DNA of 64,000 nt from Diprion similis (GCF_021155765.1 NC_060116.1:10168001-10232000), one strand, 5' to 3'; numbered from the stretch's first letter, positions 49,657 to 63,217 are shown. A program made the numbers and translations. Notes: generated by a model from the sequence alone, not told the origin.

Positions 49657-52600
49657 ATGGATCAAGATTCTAGGCGAAAAGGGCCTAGAAGTCCTAGTCC
49701 GGAATCGGACGACTCTCACAGGAGAAGGTCCCGAAAATATGATCGGTCTCCGTCTCCGAGAAGATCTAGATATCGCAGGTCTAGATCGAGGGACAGACGA
49801 TCTCGTTCCAGTTCCAGGGACAGAAGGCGTAAGGAAACCAGCCGCAATCAAGACTGGAAACAACCGACTACGCAAACGGCACCTCAAGGGCCCCCGCCAG
49901 CTGTGGCTTCCTCCAATTATCAGGCTCCCATTCACAACCAATATCAGGTTCAAACAATAATACATGAGTAAATTCAATTCTAGTGCAAATGTGGATGATA
50001 ATTATGTCTTTAGTTTTTTGCACTTCCCAATTCAGCATGAAATACTTGAATATTAAATGATTGATTAAGAATTTGCCATTTCTTCAAGGATTTCATGTTC
50101 TAACTTGAATATTACAATTGAAACAGGGGCCACCACCACCGAACACTGGCCAGCCGCCTCCGTCATTGGCTGCATACAACCAGGGATACAACTATAATTA
50201 CAACTATAACCAAACCTATGATTATAGCTATCAGCAGCCGGCAAGTTATCGTAGTGTAAGTACAATGAATTTGTTGATTCGTAGATTTAAATTCAATCTG
50301 TCGATCCATTTCGGGATTGAAATCAGTGTGTAAAATGTACTCACAGTCAGTATTGGAATAGAGATTATTTAATTATCCCACTACTTCTTATCTAAGGATT
50401 ATATTTCACTTTGGAGCTTTTCTGTTTCAAATTTACAAATTAAATTACAATGTACAAATTTTATACACTGATTGCACGGTATGACCGTATTATTACTACG
50501 TATTTTAAATATCTACTATTTAGTCTATCCTTCTGTTCAATAATGTTACTATATGACAAATGTATATCATTGAATCGTACACTATGATGAACAACAATAT
50601 ACACAACAAAAAAGCATACTGTTGAACAGTAAGTATATCAATTTTATTATTTTTCTCACTTCAACGAATCGTACTGAGAATAAAATAAAAAACAACCAAA
50701 GGTTCAACTCGAAGAATCTACAAAATACATTCGATATCCTGTTTCAATTGTTTGGACTCGCAAAGGTAAGGATTCATATAAATTTCTTTGAAGATCTTAT
50801 TATCGAGAGTCGATATCAATTCCTTAGGACTACACAACTTCTGGATGGCAAGGAACCCAAGTACCCTACAACAGTCAACAGCCACCTCCTCCACCTAATT
50901 TAAATACGCAAACCGAACCACCCAGACCTGTGGAACCTGCGCCTCCGGGATTAGCAGCAGTTCTTCCAAGACCCGAGGATGCTAAAAAAGAAGGTATACA
51001 ATCAACAAATTAAATATAGCTATTTGTACTTAACACGTACATTTTCTAATGACAGTCCATTTTTTTCACTCCAATCCATTCCACTTCATTTATATTGTCT
51101 TCCGCTCTCAATATGTATCACATTTACACCGATGAAAATCGATTGATCAACGGCTTGTGTTTAACTATATTTGGATCCTTTTTTTTTTTTTTTTGTCTCA
51201 AAATAAAATTTCTTGTTATCCACTTTTGATCTGAAAATCTTTTTATAATATATGTTCTGTTTGTTGAATTCCCACGTGTTTTGAATCATGTACTATTTCA
51301 TATCTGATGGGATTTATTCATTTCTTGATGATCTTTAACTCAATTGTCAATATCCAATCCATTCCTAACTCTGGAAATACCTCCAAATTACAAACTCAGC
51401 AGCAATCGCGGCTGAAGTCAAGCAACAAAAAGCTACATTGAGCAAACAACGAGAGGAATACATTAAGAAATCTAGCACACTTCAACGTGAATTGGAGATC
51501 TTACGTCAACAGTGTGATGAAATAAGCAAAGATGGTGGCAGAGACAACAATCGGATTTTGAAGGAGAATCAAAAGCTCCAGGTAAATAAAGTAAGACTTA
51601 GGGAAGTGAGTTATAGTTCAGTAATCCATACATAAATAGGGACAAAGATTTGTCTTTGGACTAAATTCCAATGTGTCTGGAATAGTTACATACATTTATT
51701 GAATCAGACAGTATTCCTAACTATGGATTTCCCTATTTCTGCGGTATAAAATAAAAAATGAAAATTTCTCAAAAGTGCGACCTCAATTTATGAATTCATT
51801 CATAACGATGAGCTTGACTTTGTGATAAAGTGGTGTTGTTTAGGCTGAAAACTTCTCTTACAGATTGAGATTCAGAACAAGATGAAATCTATACACAATG
51901 TGATAGATATGCTGACTGGAATCATCGGTGATAAGGCAACAGTCGATGATCTGAAGGTGAAATTCAAGATGGAATCTAATAAAAACTTGAAAAGTCCTAA
52001 AGACGAGTTCCCTAAAGGGAAATCCGAATCCCCAGACAGAGGCTCTGTATCAGACTCAGACAAGGAATCTAAAATAGACAGAGAGCGAGAGAGAGACAAA
52101 AAGTCACCCGAAGATACAAAACCAATGTATAATTTTGTACATTATGATCCTGAAATGCATTGGTGTAAAGTGTGCGACATCTTTCCAAAAACTGCCAAGG
52201 AGTATTTAAATCACCTTCATAGCAATGAGCACAAAGAGGCTTGCGTGGTAAGTTGAGATCCATACTACAATTATTATATAACCAATTGTTTTGTCCTAAA
52301 TTATATCTATGTAGACGCACATAAATTAATATCATTAAATTTTGATGCCGAGTACTGTAATTTCTAGAACCGTTTTAAAAAATAATTAAAACTAAAAGCA
52401 GGAGACGCGGTGGGATCCAAATTTTCAGTCCGCCTGTCCATTAAAAAATTTGGTTTTGTTCATTTATCTATATTTCAAAGTAATACCACTTTTTTATACA
52501 AGCATAGAGTTATTACAAACTTTGCGTTCCCCATAACAGGAACGCAAGATAGTTGACATGCCGTGGCATAAAGCCAACGGCGAGGGAACGGAAAAAGAAG

Positions 52601-55600
52601 TACCATATTATCCCGGACTTCCAACAAAACGAACACCGATCAAGGGTATGATTATTTTTTAATGGATCTTTACTAATAGCGTACAAATTCCGTAGCTGCA
52701 CACTGTTTCCGGTATGTATTGAAGAGGCGACCTGCATCTTTAACTAAGCATGAAACTTTACCTGCTACTGCCACTGCTGTCCGTTGGCAAGGATTTCAAA
52801 TGTATGAAATTTACGTGATAGAGCATAAAGTCTGCAATCAAGATTATTCAGGATGGGTACATGAGCACTAGAAACTTGATCTCGTTTTCGAAAATCCGTC
52901 CCCGAAATTCACCGTTTTACAAATAAATCTGTTATTTCTTTTATCCCCTTCATTCTTTTCCCATCTGTTCACACGGCAGTTCAGTTACAATCCGTAACAA
53001 TTATTACACAGTATATTCTGTTGAATACTTGATAAAACATTTAATATTTTTTTCCTCTTTTCTTTTTGTAGCATATCGATTCATAGTTTGTTCACCTCTG
53101 AAGACAGGTAATACTTGATCCGTAGCATTCCCCCTTTACAAGTTATTCGGAACTTGTAAGATATTGAACTAGAAAAATATAAGTGAGATTTCAATACTCA
53201 GATTTAACATTGAGCTGATTATTTTACCGTGTCCCATAAGCCTATGGTCCGCCGGAAATCTTACGAGAGAGTTTTATTCACTTCGTTTTATTCACTGAAT
53301 TGTGTATTAATATAAAACAATTGCGGAGGCGAGTTATTCTAAGTAAATGAAATATTTTATTTACGTGATAGTGCACATTTATGTATATCATCGAATATGA
53401 AGAAAGAAGATGAGTCAACGGAATGCCTAGTCTTTACCACTTAAAGAAATTGCTCTATTAGTATTGAATAATTTCAAATAAGACGTATATGTGTAAAACA
53501 GTATTAAATAAAATTGTCATAGAATATATGTGAATCCATAGACTGTGATGAAAGTCAAGCTATGCAGAATTTTCTCGAATAATGCCTGACTTATGTCACT
53601 TCAAGCAGATGTTTAATAGCTTTTAACATTAATCTGTAAATTCAAGTGTGAATAATGTATAATTACCTACTTCACTCACATGCTGTATGTAATTTGTATA
53701 AATGATGCACTGTAATATTCATGTAAAGAATAAATATTTCCCTTCCCTATTTCTTACAGCTATGAGCAGCTATCACGAATTTGAACAGAAGTTGAGAAAC
53801 TTGACTGAAAAAATAATATTTACAAAATTTTAATAGTGTTTATTTATCTTTTCAGCCACTTGAGTATATCGTGGAAAAACATAAGGTCATTCTTTATAAA
53901 CTTACAAGCCTTGCTTAATATGTGTAAATTTTCATAGCTCAATGTTGAAAAAATTTTGATTCCAGGTCTACAGTTTTTCATCTCGGCTACAGCGTGGTAT
54001 TGCAAACTCTGCGATTCGTGGATCGGTGATCTGCATTGTGCCAGTCTACACTTGAAGTCGAAAAGGCATTCAGAGAATTTTTCTGTAAGTAAACTTTCTA
54101 TTTTCTTTTACTTGAGATTAATCAACCAGTTTATGCCGCATCTTGAATTAAATCTTTCGATAGCGTTATGTTATGAACGTTGAATTTAGACGAATTTCCA
54201 CAATTCATCTAATAGAGTGAAAAAAATGATTATTTTTTACAACATGTCATCAAATTTTTAAGCATGACGTCAATTTTACAATGCAAAGGTTCTTTGTTTT
54301 ATTTCATATGTCAAATAGCTTGACTAAGTTGAATTGAGTTCAAAATATAATTTTTCTTTTCAAATTGAATACAGCGTTTTGTGGAACAAAATCCTCACTG
54401 GGAGACTGACTGGATGGCGGATCGTGAAAAAGCCTTTTCTGAAGAAAAGCACAAGCAAATGCAAATTGAGTTGTTGAAGCAAAAAGAGGACGAGCCTGTA
54501 GCCAAGCCGAAGAAATCTAAAAAGAGCAAAAAGAAAAGTAAGAAATCGAAAAAACGTCGAAACAAGAGTAGTGGGACTGACACATCTTCAGATTCAGATG
54601 AGTCATTTTCTGACTCCGATCAGGATAAATCAAAAAGTATAAGAGTTGCTATGAGAAATAAAATGAAGGCTGCTACACAAGCGATATTGAATGAGGAAAT
54701 TGATTACCACGGAATGAAATTGAAAGGATCCTGGGCCCAGGTTGCGCAACAAATCAAGCAGCCAACTACCGAAGTACAGCAAGAAGCAGATGATCGACAG
54801 TTGTTAAACTCTATAAGAGATAAATTGAAAGCTAAGCAGGAGGAAGAAATTAAAGCGATAGGTCGTCAAAGCCAAGAAAAACTGTCCTACGAAGAGATTC
54901 ACAGTCAGAATCCTCCTTTCCCGAAGAAACCAGATGAAGATTTAGAAGCTTGGGGCCCTAAAGAACCACCGAAACCGTTTTGGATAAAAAAAGAAGAGGA
55001 CAAGCAGCCAGCTACTCCCAACAAACCACATGAAGCGGTCAAACCTGAGGAAATGCCCAAACCACATATGGGTTTTTGGACAAAGCAACAAGTTAATATG
55101 GCTGTTAAACCAACTGAAAATAAATTACCTGAAACAAAGGAAGAAGATAGAGATCGTGACAGAGACAGGTATAAAGACGACCGTGACCGCAAGTATGAAA
55201 GGCAAGAAAAGTATGAAAGGTACGACAGATATGACAGAAATGACAGGAATGACAGAAATGACAGAAATGATAGAAACGACAGGAATGACAGAAGACGAGG
55301 AAGAGACAGAGAATATTATGATGATCGTAGAAAACGGGAAAGCGGTTCCCCAAGGCGAGACAGAAACTGGCGAGACAGTCCTAAACGAAATTATGACAGG
55401 TATGAGAAGGACAGAAGAGAAGATAACTCCTCAAATGATGAATCTAAATTTGAGAAAAAGACAAACGAACTTGCATCAAAATTCAAAAAAGTTGGTCCAC
55501 AACCGAAAAAACCAATGCCAACAGTAACTAAAGGAAAATTACCGTTCATTGGGAGACTACCCCTGTTTAAAAAGAAAACTGAGGAATCTAAGGTCACAGA

Positions 55601-56507
55601 CAAGGACATAGCTCCGTTGCCTTATCAGCAAAGCAAGTTTGAAGACACTCCAAGAGTTCCCAGTGAAATAATAAATCCACCTGGCGTGGTCCATATTACG
55701 AAATTAGCAACCCCAGTAAATCTTAACAACGGAAATCTGAACCAGTTGAATAAATTACAACAGATGAAAATACTAGTCGCACCACCCCCGCCGACATTGA
55801 AAGAAAGTAAAACTCTGACACCACAAGTTGTTGACATGGAAATTGAAAATCAATCTGAAGGGGTTATCATCGAACAACCAATTATTGAACAACAAAAACC
55901 AAATACAAACGTACCAAAACTCCCGCCACCTCCAAATCATCCACCACCACCTATAAATCGTCCTCCGTTTATTCCTGCTCCCCATGTTTCAACCAGACCA
56001 CCGTTTGTTTCTAATAGACCACCATTCCTATCAACCCAACCACCATTTGTCACGCATCCTCCAATACGCAAACCACCGGTACAAAATATTCCTCCCTTCA
56101 TTCCAATGCAACCACCACCTCCGGTACAAAGCAATTCATCATTTGCTCAAATTCATGCAAATCCACCACCTCCTCTGCCATCTGCAGATACTTCGATACA
56201 TGATGTGGCAGACATACCGGAACCTGCAGAAAAACGTGCTGACCCATCCATACCACTACCAGAGGATTTGCAGGAAGCCTTGAATATCATTTTCCCAAAA
56301 GAAGAAAAAGATGCTAAACAAACTCAACAACAAGAAAGCGTCATGTATGCGACAATGTACAGCATGTTGGGATGCATTGGATATGGACCTGAATACATGG
56401 ATCATCCACCACCAGAAATAACTCAAGCCGAACCTGAAGGTGATACACAGCCTGGACCTGACGACTTGAAAATGTTAGGAATTGACGAAGGCGATACTAT
56501 ATTTTAA
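49657..56507 (+). CDS. matrin-type zinc-finger protein, ZNF318/CG9776 family, 1,169 aa, eight coding exons
   Basis: Family members are nuclear proteins with two matrin-type C2H2 fingers; vertebrate ZNF318 is implicated in RNA processing and transcription. Exons are 49657-49947, 50127-50255, 50828-50993, 51400-51581, 51864-52247, 52540-52645, 53966-54084 and 54375-56507, with matching phases and 3,510 nt. The longer frame upstream opens with TTG, so the ATG at 49657 ([17 protein letters not shown]) is used. The order is an RS-rich N-terminus (residues 1-60), a Tyr/Asn/Pro-rich region, a coiled coil near residues 196-256, finger one with C357, C360, H373 and H379, and finger two with C432, C435, H448 and H454. 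A Lys-rich segment follows, then an RD-rich region with tandem NDR triplets, a conserved [15 protein letters not shown] block, and Pro-rich PPF repeats near the C-terminus. Finger spacing and the [12 protein letters not shown] block support the family. The first donor (CAG|GTTCAA) is weak. An AATAAA follows the stop at 56551. Confidence 0.9.
55215..55300 (+). repeat. 9-bp tandem repeat coding for NDR units
   Basis: Within the last exon of the zinc-finger gene about eight units of a nine-base GA(T/C)AGAAA(T/C)-like sequence encode tandem Asn/Tyr-Asp-Arg triplets. It keeps the reading frame and is likely to vary in length between individuals or species. Confidence 0.8.
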
Positions 56508-56550
56508 ACCGACAATTTCATGTGTGCCAGTGATATTTACAGAGACTTCA

Positions 56551-56556
56551 AATAAA
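56551..56556 (+). terminator. polyadenylation signal of the zinc-finger gene
   Basis: AATAAA lies 44 nt after the TAA stop on the same strand. A second AATAAA occurs near 57,268 and could serve a longer 3' UTR. Confidence 0.6.
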
Positions 56557-56559
56557 TGT

Positions 56560-58236
56560 ATAAAGATACGTATTTGGTTTGGCAAATACGGTAATTCAGT
56601 TCATTTTTTCCCAGCAGCATCAACAATTACTAGATGAAAAACAAGCTAAATATCAATTTCAATCTGAATTGAAAACTTGTGGATAACAATGGTGGTTTAC
56701 TGTAGTTAGAATTTTATAAATTTGATGTTATCATTGCTTCAGTTCTTTTATAATTAATCGATTTGCGCAATTTCATGAACTTTAGGACAAGAATTTGTGA
56801 TGCATGAGAAGAAAATCTCAAGTAGTTGTTGGCCATATCGACTACAATGTACGTGTAATATCGTCTGAAATTGGACTGATCCTCAAGATTTCTGCTTCTG
56901 AATAATAGAGAAAATAATTCCAAGCCAATTGCTGGGTATTTTGGCAATAATTTCAGTTAAACACCTGGTACAACCTGCCTGAAGAATTTGAAAAACTATA
57001 AAACTTCGTTGTAAACTGTATAAATTCACACAATCTTACAAGTTGGTTGTGTATTACTCTTGAGGTTTTAAATATTCACATATTGACGTATGTAATGATC
57101 AATATTCGTTGTCACAAGTTGCAAATACTGATCACAATATTTAATAGGATTACAGTTAGATTAACGAATCCCATGGTATTCAAATACGTTTGCGACTACA
57201 ATATTAGTTTATGATTTCATTGTTAATTTCATTATTTTGAACTGTAAAGCACAGTATGGAAAATGAATAAAAATAGATGCTCCGAAATAACTACAGTATC
57301 GTCTTCACTTAATTCCACTCATTGACTTGCTTCATGCCACTCACATATTTACCACAAGCTATACAATATTTGAACAATTCGCCAATTAACATTGATTAAA
57401 TCCAATAAAATTTTTTAAATATTCATCACGTGTAAACCAAATTTTATTCAGTCTTCGAATACATTATAGTACCAAATAATAAATTGTTGTAAACCATGAA
57501 CGAGTATATCATTACAATTAACTTCATTATATTTCATTCCCATAAATGATAAAATATTTATATAACAAATTCACTCACATAACAAAGTATTCCTAAAAGT
57601 ATGCCGAATATTTGAATAATTTCAGTGCCAACAATCAATATTAATGTGTAACGTTTCAAATTAAACTTTATGGAATGTTAGAACAGGATTATTCGCATCA
57701 ATCTTGTACATTATCTAATCATATATGATTCCAGAAACGTTAAGATTCAATTTACTAGACTTATAAGTCAGTATTCCTACATTCCATGATGTGGAAATAA
57801 AATATATAATTATTTGAGTAAATACAGTTCAATGGAATGACTAGCTTATAATGGAACAGATTCTCTTCAAATTTAGTTTCAGATCTTCCTCATTATCGTA
57901 AATGAGTTTAATTGAATCCTCCAATAAAATATGGCAAATTAATTCATGCTTAACATAATACAATAAAAATACAAAATGTCATAAGGCGGAATGACATTGA
58001 AACATGGTCGATTGTTTAAGAAAAATTCGACATAAAAACAAAACTTTTTTTGGAACGATTTGTTTAATTAGAGCCATGGAATGGAATGAATAATTGAAAT
58101 ACGATGCTTGACTTATCAATCAAGTATGAATGAAAAAAATTCGTATCGTGCTCTATGTGATCCATGGATGGTACGATGCATGACACAATAAAAATATTCA
58201 AACATAACTGTGTATTTTTCACACCAAATGAAAAGA
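56560..58236. other. tail-to-tail 3' interval, no gene recognised
   Basis: AT-rich DNA between the 3' ends of the zinc-finger gene and ADP-dependent glucokinase. It should hold both 3' UTRs. I see no RNA gene or repeat of note. Confidence 0.55.
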
Positions 58237-60232
58237 TTACGAAATTTGGGGCACCAGCCCAGCACTTGAAATATTATCGCCACCACCAGCAGTTTGGCTG
58301 GCCTGAGTGCAGACCAAAACTGGCGCAACACAGACTTGAACTAATATTTGATCATTCTCAACTTTTAAAACTTCATCCCAACATGAAACTGGTTTTTCAA
58401 TATCTAAAGGAATTCTTTTACCAGCTTCAGTTGACGTTGAAAAACTGTCATCCATTATCAGCATTGCCTTTTGTACATCGACCTGAAATTAAATAATAAT
58501 TGGTATTTAAATTACTAGAAATCAACGATGATTCTACCACCATTTTGCCCTACTACAGGATCGTTGAGTCCACTCTTTCAGTAATGCGTTAAAGAAAAAA
58601 AAAGGGGGTAGAACTTGATAAAAAATATTAAACTCACATTATTTGATCCACACACATGGCGATTGGCTGTTAACGAAGCCTTTGCTGCAGCAGCCATTGT
58701 GTTTTTCCATGGAGAATTTTTCACATTCAGAATTGCCTGATATGCTAAAGTATGAACGTGAACACGTGTCAACTGTCTTGCATTCATAAATGACTTTTCA
58801 TTTCTCCGTATGAGTTTGAACAGTGTTCTCATTTGATCTAAAACTGTAGCTACTCTCGGATTTGAATCAGCAACTAATGAAATATTTCCATACATCATTA
58901 AGTTGTGCAAATTAGCAACTTCTTGTTCATTCATGCCTAAACTGTCTGCAAAGGGTATGACTAGCTCAGTCAATTCTAGCAACAAGTTTTCCTCTGCAAA
59001 CGAGGCCATTTCAAAATGTATCTTTGTCGATTTTGGTTGGGCAATCATCTGTTGCTTCACTTTCAATAATCGATTTAGACGTATTCCTAGAAAAACAAGT
59101 AACTTTTATAATCTGTAAGAATAGAGAAATACAAACACGAGATCACATCCAAATGAAAAGTTGTATACCTTCAGGAAAAGGATAATTATCCATCATTTGT
59201 AGACCAGAAACGACGAACAAGTCTGGAGCAAATTCTGGTAGTAATTTATCAAACTCTTCCAATGAACTGATGGTAGGATTATTAATGTCATTGTGCACGA
59301 TGTACCTAAACAACATCAATCACTTGAATAATATTTGTCTCACATTAAGATGTCGCACAACTTGTTGCTATTCCTTTCAAACATTGCATATAATGCAATT
59401 ATCGTATTCATTAATATTTACCTATATTATCTCACCTATTGGCACGAGAGCTTGTATAAGGTCCCCAGGATTCGCCACGTTTGTATTCCAGGACTAAATG
59501 TACATCATCTCTGTTAACATCGCCTCCGACGACTCTGATGTTAGAGGGAATCATTTGTTGAAGTGCCTTTGTCATTTTGGCTGCGAGCAATACATCGCAA
59601 CCTTCTTTGACAAATCTGAGAGCCATCACAGGCGCATTACCTCCAATAGTTGAGTACGAAGATGGGAATGATCGAGCGTGAGAAACAAGTTTCTCAAACA
59701 GTGAACTGTTCGACATAAATCGTCTGAAATGAGCAAAAGTACATCGTTTGAAGTGATCAAAATTAATTGAGGATGAGGATTGATTGAAAAGTTTTGAGGA
59801 AAATATTCTGGTCGCTATTACGACTTGCCTGATGGAAAGATGACGTTTATCAAATGAATAATTAATGACAATGACGAGTGGTGAATTGCAAAATTATTCT
59901 TACTCTGCCGCAGCTCCATGACGAAAATAATATGCAAAACTTTTCAACAGTTCTTCTTCGGTAGTTATTTCGTCGAAATGTTCAGGAAATCCAATATCGT
60001 TTGAGTATTTTAATAAATACTTAGCGTCGATGTAAACATCGGTGCATATTCCATAACCTATTGCAACTTTCGGCCTCGGTAATCCGTCATGTTTCGTTTC
60101 GACCCGTTCTAGACCTTCTAGCACAGCGATCAATCGTTTCTGTAACGTGTTATCGGATTTTCTGTAATAAATTGCTAATACTATTACTAAAATAGACACT
60201 ATGGTCCCAAATTTTAACCCCTTGTATCCCAT
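58237..60232 (-). CDS. ADPGK: ADP-dependent glucokinase (ADPGK), 482 aa, five coding exons
   Basis: ADPGK phosphorylates glucose to glucose 6-phosphate with ADP as donor; the animal enzyme is associated with the ER. Exons are 60232-59904, 59723-59436, 59305-59169, 59086-58638 and 58482-58237, with matching phases and 1,449 nt. The longer frame opens with GTG, so the ATG at 60232 is taken, giving MGYKGLKFGTIVSILVIVLA, a basic then hydrophobic signal-anchor. Family motifs include the RHGAAAERF join across intron one, the sugar-binding GGNAP motif near residue 138, DDVHLVLEYKRGESWG, the VVSGLQMM block near residue 240, LTRVHVHTLAYQ near residue 355, and the catalytic GxGD motif as GGGDNISSAGL near residue 465. 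The aspartate is intact. Length compares with 497 aa in human. The gene is convergent with the zinc-finger gene. Confidence 0.95.
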
Positions 60233-60317
60233 ATCAACGATCGAATCACCAGACACAAGTCACAACGTCACAAACGGAAGGATCAAAAGTCACTCACTGT
60301 CTGCTTAGGCTGGATTT

Positions 60318-60554
60318 TCATGGCATGAAATTGTCGCGACGACAACTTGCAACTTGACCACTGGTCTCCTGGTAAAGCACATTTTCGTAGTTATCGGCCG
60401 GGCCAGTAATGTCTTTGTCATCACGCGTAGTTTCCTCACATGTGTATACATGTATATTTAGATAGGCATACATGAAATCAATTTCTGCTAAACTCCTCAT
60501 ATTTGTCATCAGACGCTTGATGAGTCCTGCAGAAATTGAATTGGGATGTGCCAT
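60318..60554 (-). CDS. small open frame of 78 codons just upstream of ADPGK, doubtful
   Basis: An ATG at 60554 opens a 78-codon frame that begins MAHPNSISAGLIKRLMTNMR and ends 85 nt before the ADPGK start, on the same strand. The frame stays open upstream of the ATG to an acceptor-like TTTTTTCAG near 60,585, so it could be an exon. It has no domain or motif that I recognise, and it may simply be 5' UTR or flank of ADPGK. Confidence 0.25.
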   Translation of the reverse strand: MAHPNSISAGLIKRLMTNMRSLAEIDFMYAYLNIHVYTCEETTRDDKDITGPADNYENVLYQETSGQVASCRRDNFMP

Positions 60555-60769
60555 GAAAAATTGCTGATCGGGGAATACTTCACCTGAAAAAAAGATACTC
60601 TACCAAAACGCCTGAGATGAGATACTTCTCCGATCAGAAAATTTACACATCCTAATTCGATTTTAGCAGAATTTATCAAGGTTTTATTGACGATTCCGGA
60701 AATTGTAGCGGCAATCGCTTCAGATGTTGGATAAAATATTTTTTTCCGGAAATAAAAAAGATTTAATAA

Positions 60770-61236
60770 GCTGTAACAGACAAAAGGTCAGATTAGCTAA
60801 AACAGTCAAAAAGTTTGATTAGCTAAAACCGTCAATAAGTTTAATTAGCAGAAACAGACAAAAGGTAAACCAACTGAAACAGTCAAAAGATTTAATTAGC
60901 TGGAATAGACAAAAATCTTGATTATCTGAAACAGTAAAAGAAGTTTGATTAGCTAAAATAGACAAAAAGTTCAATCAGCTGAAACAGACAAAGGGTTTGA
61001 TTAGCTGAAACAGACAAAAGATGTCATTGGCTGAAAAAGTTCAAAAAATTTATCAGCTGAAACAGACAAAAAGTTTGGTTGGCTGAAACAAACAAAAGAT
61101 TTCATTAACTGAAACAGATAGAAGGTATGGTTAACTGAAACAGTTAAAAAGTTTGATTAACTGAAACAGACAAAAGGTTTCATTAGCTGAAACGGACAAA
61201 CGATTTGATTAGCTGAAACACACGAAAATACGATTA
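60770..61236. repeat. 26-bp minisatellite, about 18 degenerate units
   Basis: Eighteen head-to-tail units of 25-27 bp with the approximate core GCTGAAACAGACAAAAG followed by TTTGATTA-like sequence. Units differ by scattered substitutions and single-base indels. No reading frame is maintained. The array lies a few hundred bases upstream of ADPGK. Confidence 0.92.
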
Positions 61237-61239
61237 GCA

Positions 61240-62070
61240 CAATGACAAAAGTGCGTGTACCGACAAAACAATGTCGTTCGAGTAAAGACTAAACATATCA
61301 CGGTATACTTGGAAAAAATTAGTTCGTTGCCCTGAAACAAGAGAAAATACAGTTACTAAAAATATACTTCATACACCTCAGATATGCTCTGTAAATACTT
61401 ACGATAAGATTCATCACCATCACTGTACACTCCGCGATTTTTATCCCCGTGAATTGACCGCCAACTCGCAAATGCAGCGCTTTCTCTCAGAACCAATAGG
61501 TATCAAGTCAACGCGCAAAAAAGACGGTCAATTCTGACTTGAAAACTCAGTTGTTTGTAACAAGATTAATTGAAAAGCCGAAGGCTTAACACGTCGAGCG
61601 TGATTTACTTTGTCATATAACGTTTGCAAAATCGTCAAGCAAAAGCTGCGATCGATCGATTCGCATTATCAGGGTGGCGACAATTTCGCTGGAATATAAT
61701 TTCTTGACTATTCCCTGACATTTACTGTCAAAACATTCAGAATTCCCCGACATTTCCCCACGAAACGTAAATTAGGTAATGTTGGGCAGTTTTTACGACT
61801 AAGAGCTCCAGAAGTTGTGCACCTTGAATATATAAATTTGGATTCAAAAACACATTGTATTGCTTTCGTTTCACACGGATGATTAGAAATTGAATAATCT
61901 CATTTCCAAAAGTTAGCTGAACTGAATTTACGAAACGTAGCTGAAGTTTAAAACGATTCTTTAAAAACAGCACGATTTTCTTCTCTATGCCCAATCATAT
62001 CTCCCTGACGCTTTCCTGACTTTTCCCGATAAAGTGAATTCCCGGTTTTCCCGGTCCGTCGCCATCCTGA
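61240..62070. other. stretch with no recognised gene
   Basis: AT-rich DNA between the minisatellite and the GATCACT-rich repeat. Open frames such as the minus frame at 61737-61994 show no motif or splice context. Confidence 0.45.
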
Positions 62071-62072
62071 CT

Positions 62073-62205
62073 CGATCACTGGATCACTCGACCTCTCAAC
62101 CACTCGACCACTGGCTCACTGGATCACTCGGATACGGGGTTACGATCACTGGATCACACGATCTCTGCGCCACTGGATCCCTCGATACGTTCGATCCCTC
62201 GATCA
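62073..62205. repeat. degenerate CACTGGATCACTCGA-type repeat
   Basis: Short words such as GATCACT, CACTGGATC and CCACTCGA recur in degenerate tandem fashion over about 130 bp. The 109-codon plus-strand frame covering it (62034-62363) is a by-product of the repeat. Confidence 0.75.
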
Positions 62206-62577
62206 GTCCGCAAGGGAACGTCAGTAATTTCCGGCCCACATCCACAATCTTCATTGTTTTTCTACTAGTTATCCGTGTATCGTATAATAGTAATAAACGC
62301 CTTCCAACGCACCCCCACGACGGGGGGGGGTACAGGAGGGTTACAATTGCAGCAAAAAATTGACAAAAAAAATGTACAGTTGCTCACGCGAAACTTATTG
62401 TACGCATTAATTGAAACATAAGAAGCCTAGAAAGTATCGTCTGCCGTCTAAATTCCACGACGAAACTTGTCTTCCACCCACATAAGTAAGTGCGATCAAA
62501 TATTTAAAAACCTCATACCTTCAAGGATGAAATTGATGACAGTGCTTCTTTTTATAGTAAGGAACACAAAAATAATA

Positions 62578-63168
62578 GTCAACCACCTATACTATACATC
62601 GAAAGTAGTCTTCCAAGTCCATGAAGCTAGCTGCTCCAGGCACGCGGCTACGATGCTGCATCTTTTTCGAGCTGCCTGACAGACGATCGTTGCTGTTCTA
62701 CATGTTGAACGACTGTCATGAAGTTGTTTTTTTTACGTTGTATGTATTGTACATTTGTTCAGTGAATTAATTTGAACTTTGGCGGATAGTTATACTAGAT
62801 CTTTTACCATGAAAATCGAGAGTGAGATATATTAATGAAATTCTATAAAATGCTTCAAATTAAAACAACAATGTTTTAGTATGACATTCATCTTCAATAT
62901 CAGAATTATTGATTTCACCACCGTCCTCTTCGTCTGATTGATCTTCGCCTTGTTCTGTACTTGTTTTTTTTACTTGTAAATATATGAATATAATAATTTG
63001 TTAACGCCTTGATAATAATTTTTATATAACTTTTTTAGTTTTTTTCTTCATTTACAATATCTAGACTTTCTGCTGAATTAATTGTTATGTCATCAATGGA
63101 TTGAATTGAACAACAAGTTTATTATCTGATTCATCCGAACCATAGTCAGTAGGATAAAATTCCTTCGG
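62578..63168 (+). repeat. left arm of a large imperfect inverted repeat
   Basis: Read on the plus strand this arm matches the reverse complement of 63,218-63,993 along its length. Anchor matches include 62711-62725 with 63875-63889 and a perfect 27-base match of 62890-62916 with 63443-63469. The arm carries remnants of short frames that are also found in the other arm. Confidence 0.85.
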
Positions 63169-63217
63169 TTGCGGGAGACAAGCATGCCTCCAAGGATTTT
63201 GTAAATTTTGATTTAAA

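Noticed and set aside
50622-50903. 93-codon plus-strand frame
   Set aside because: It overlaps exon three of the zinc-finger gene in a different frame; its upstream part is intron.
54381-55527. alternative frames inside the zinc-finger last exon
   Set aside because: They are shadows of the low-complexity RD/NDR coding region.
62034-62363. 109-codon plus-strand frame
   Set aside because: It is produced by the degenerate GATCACT repeat and has no independent support.
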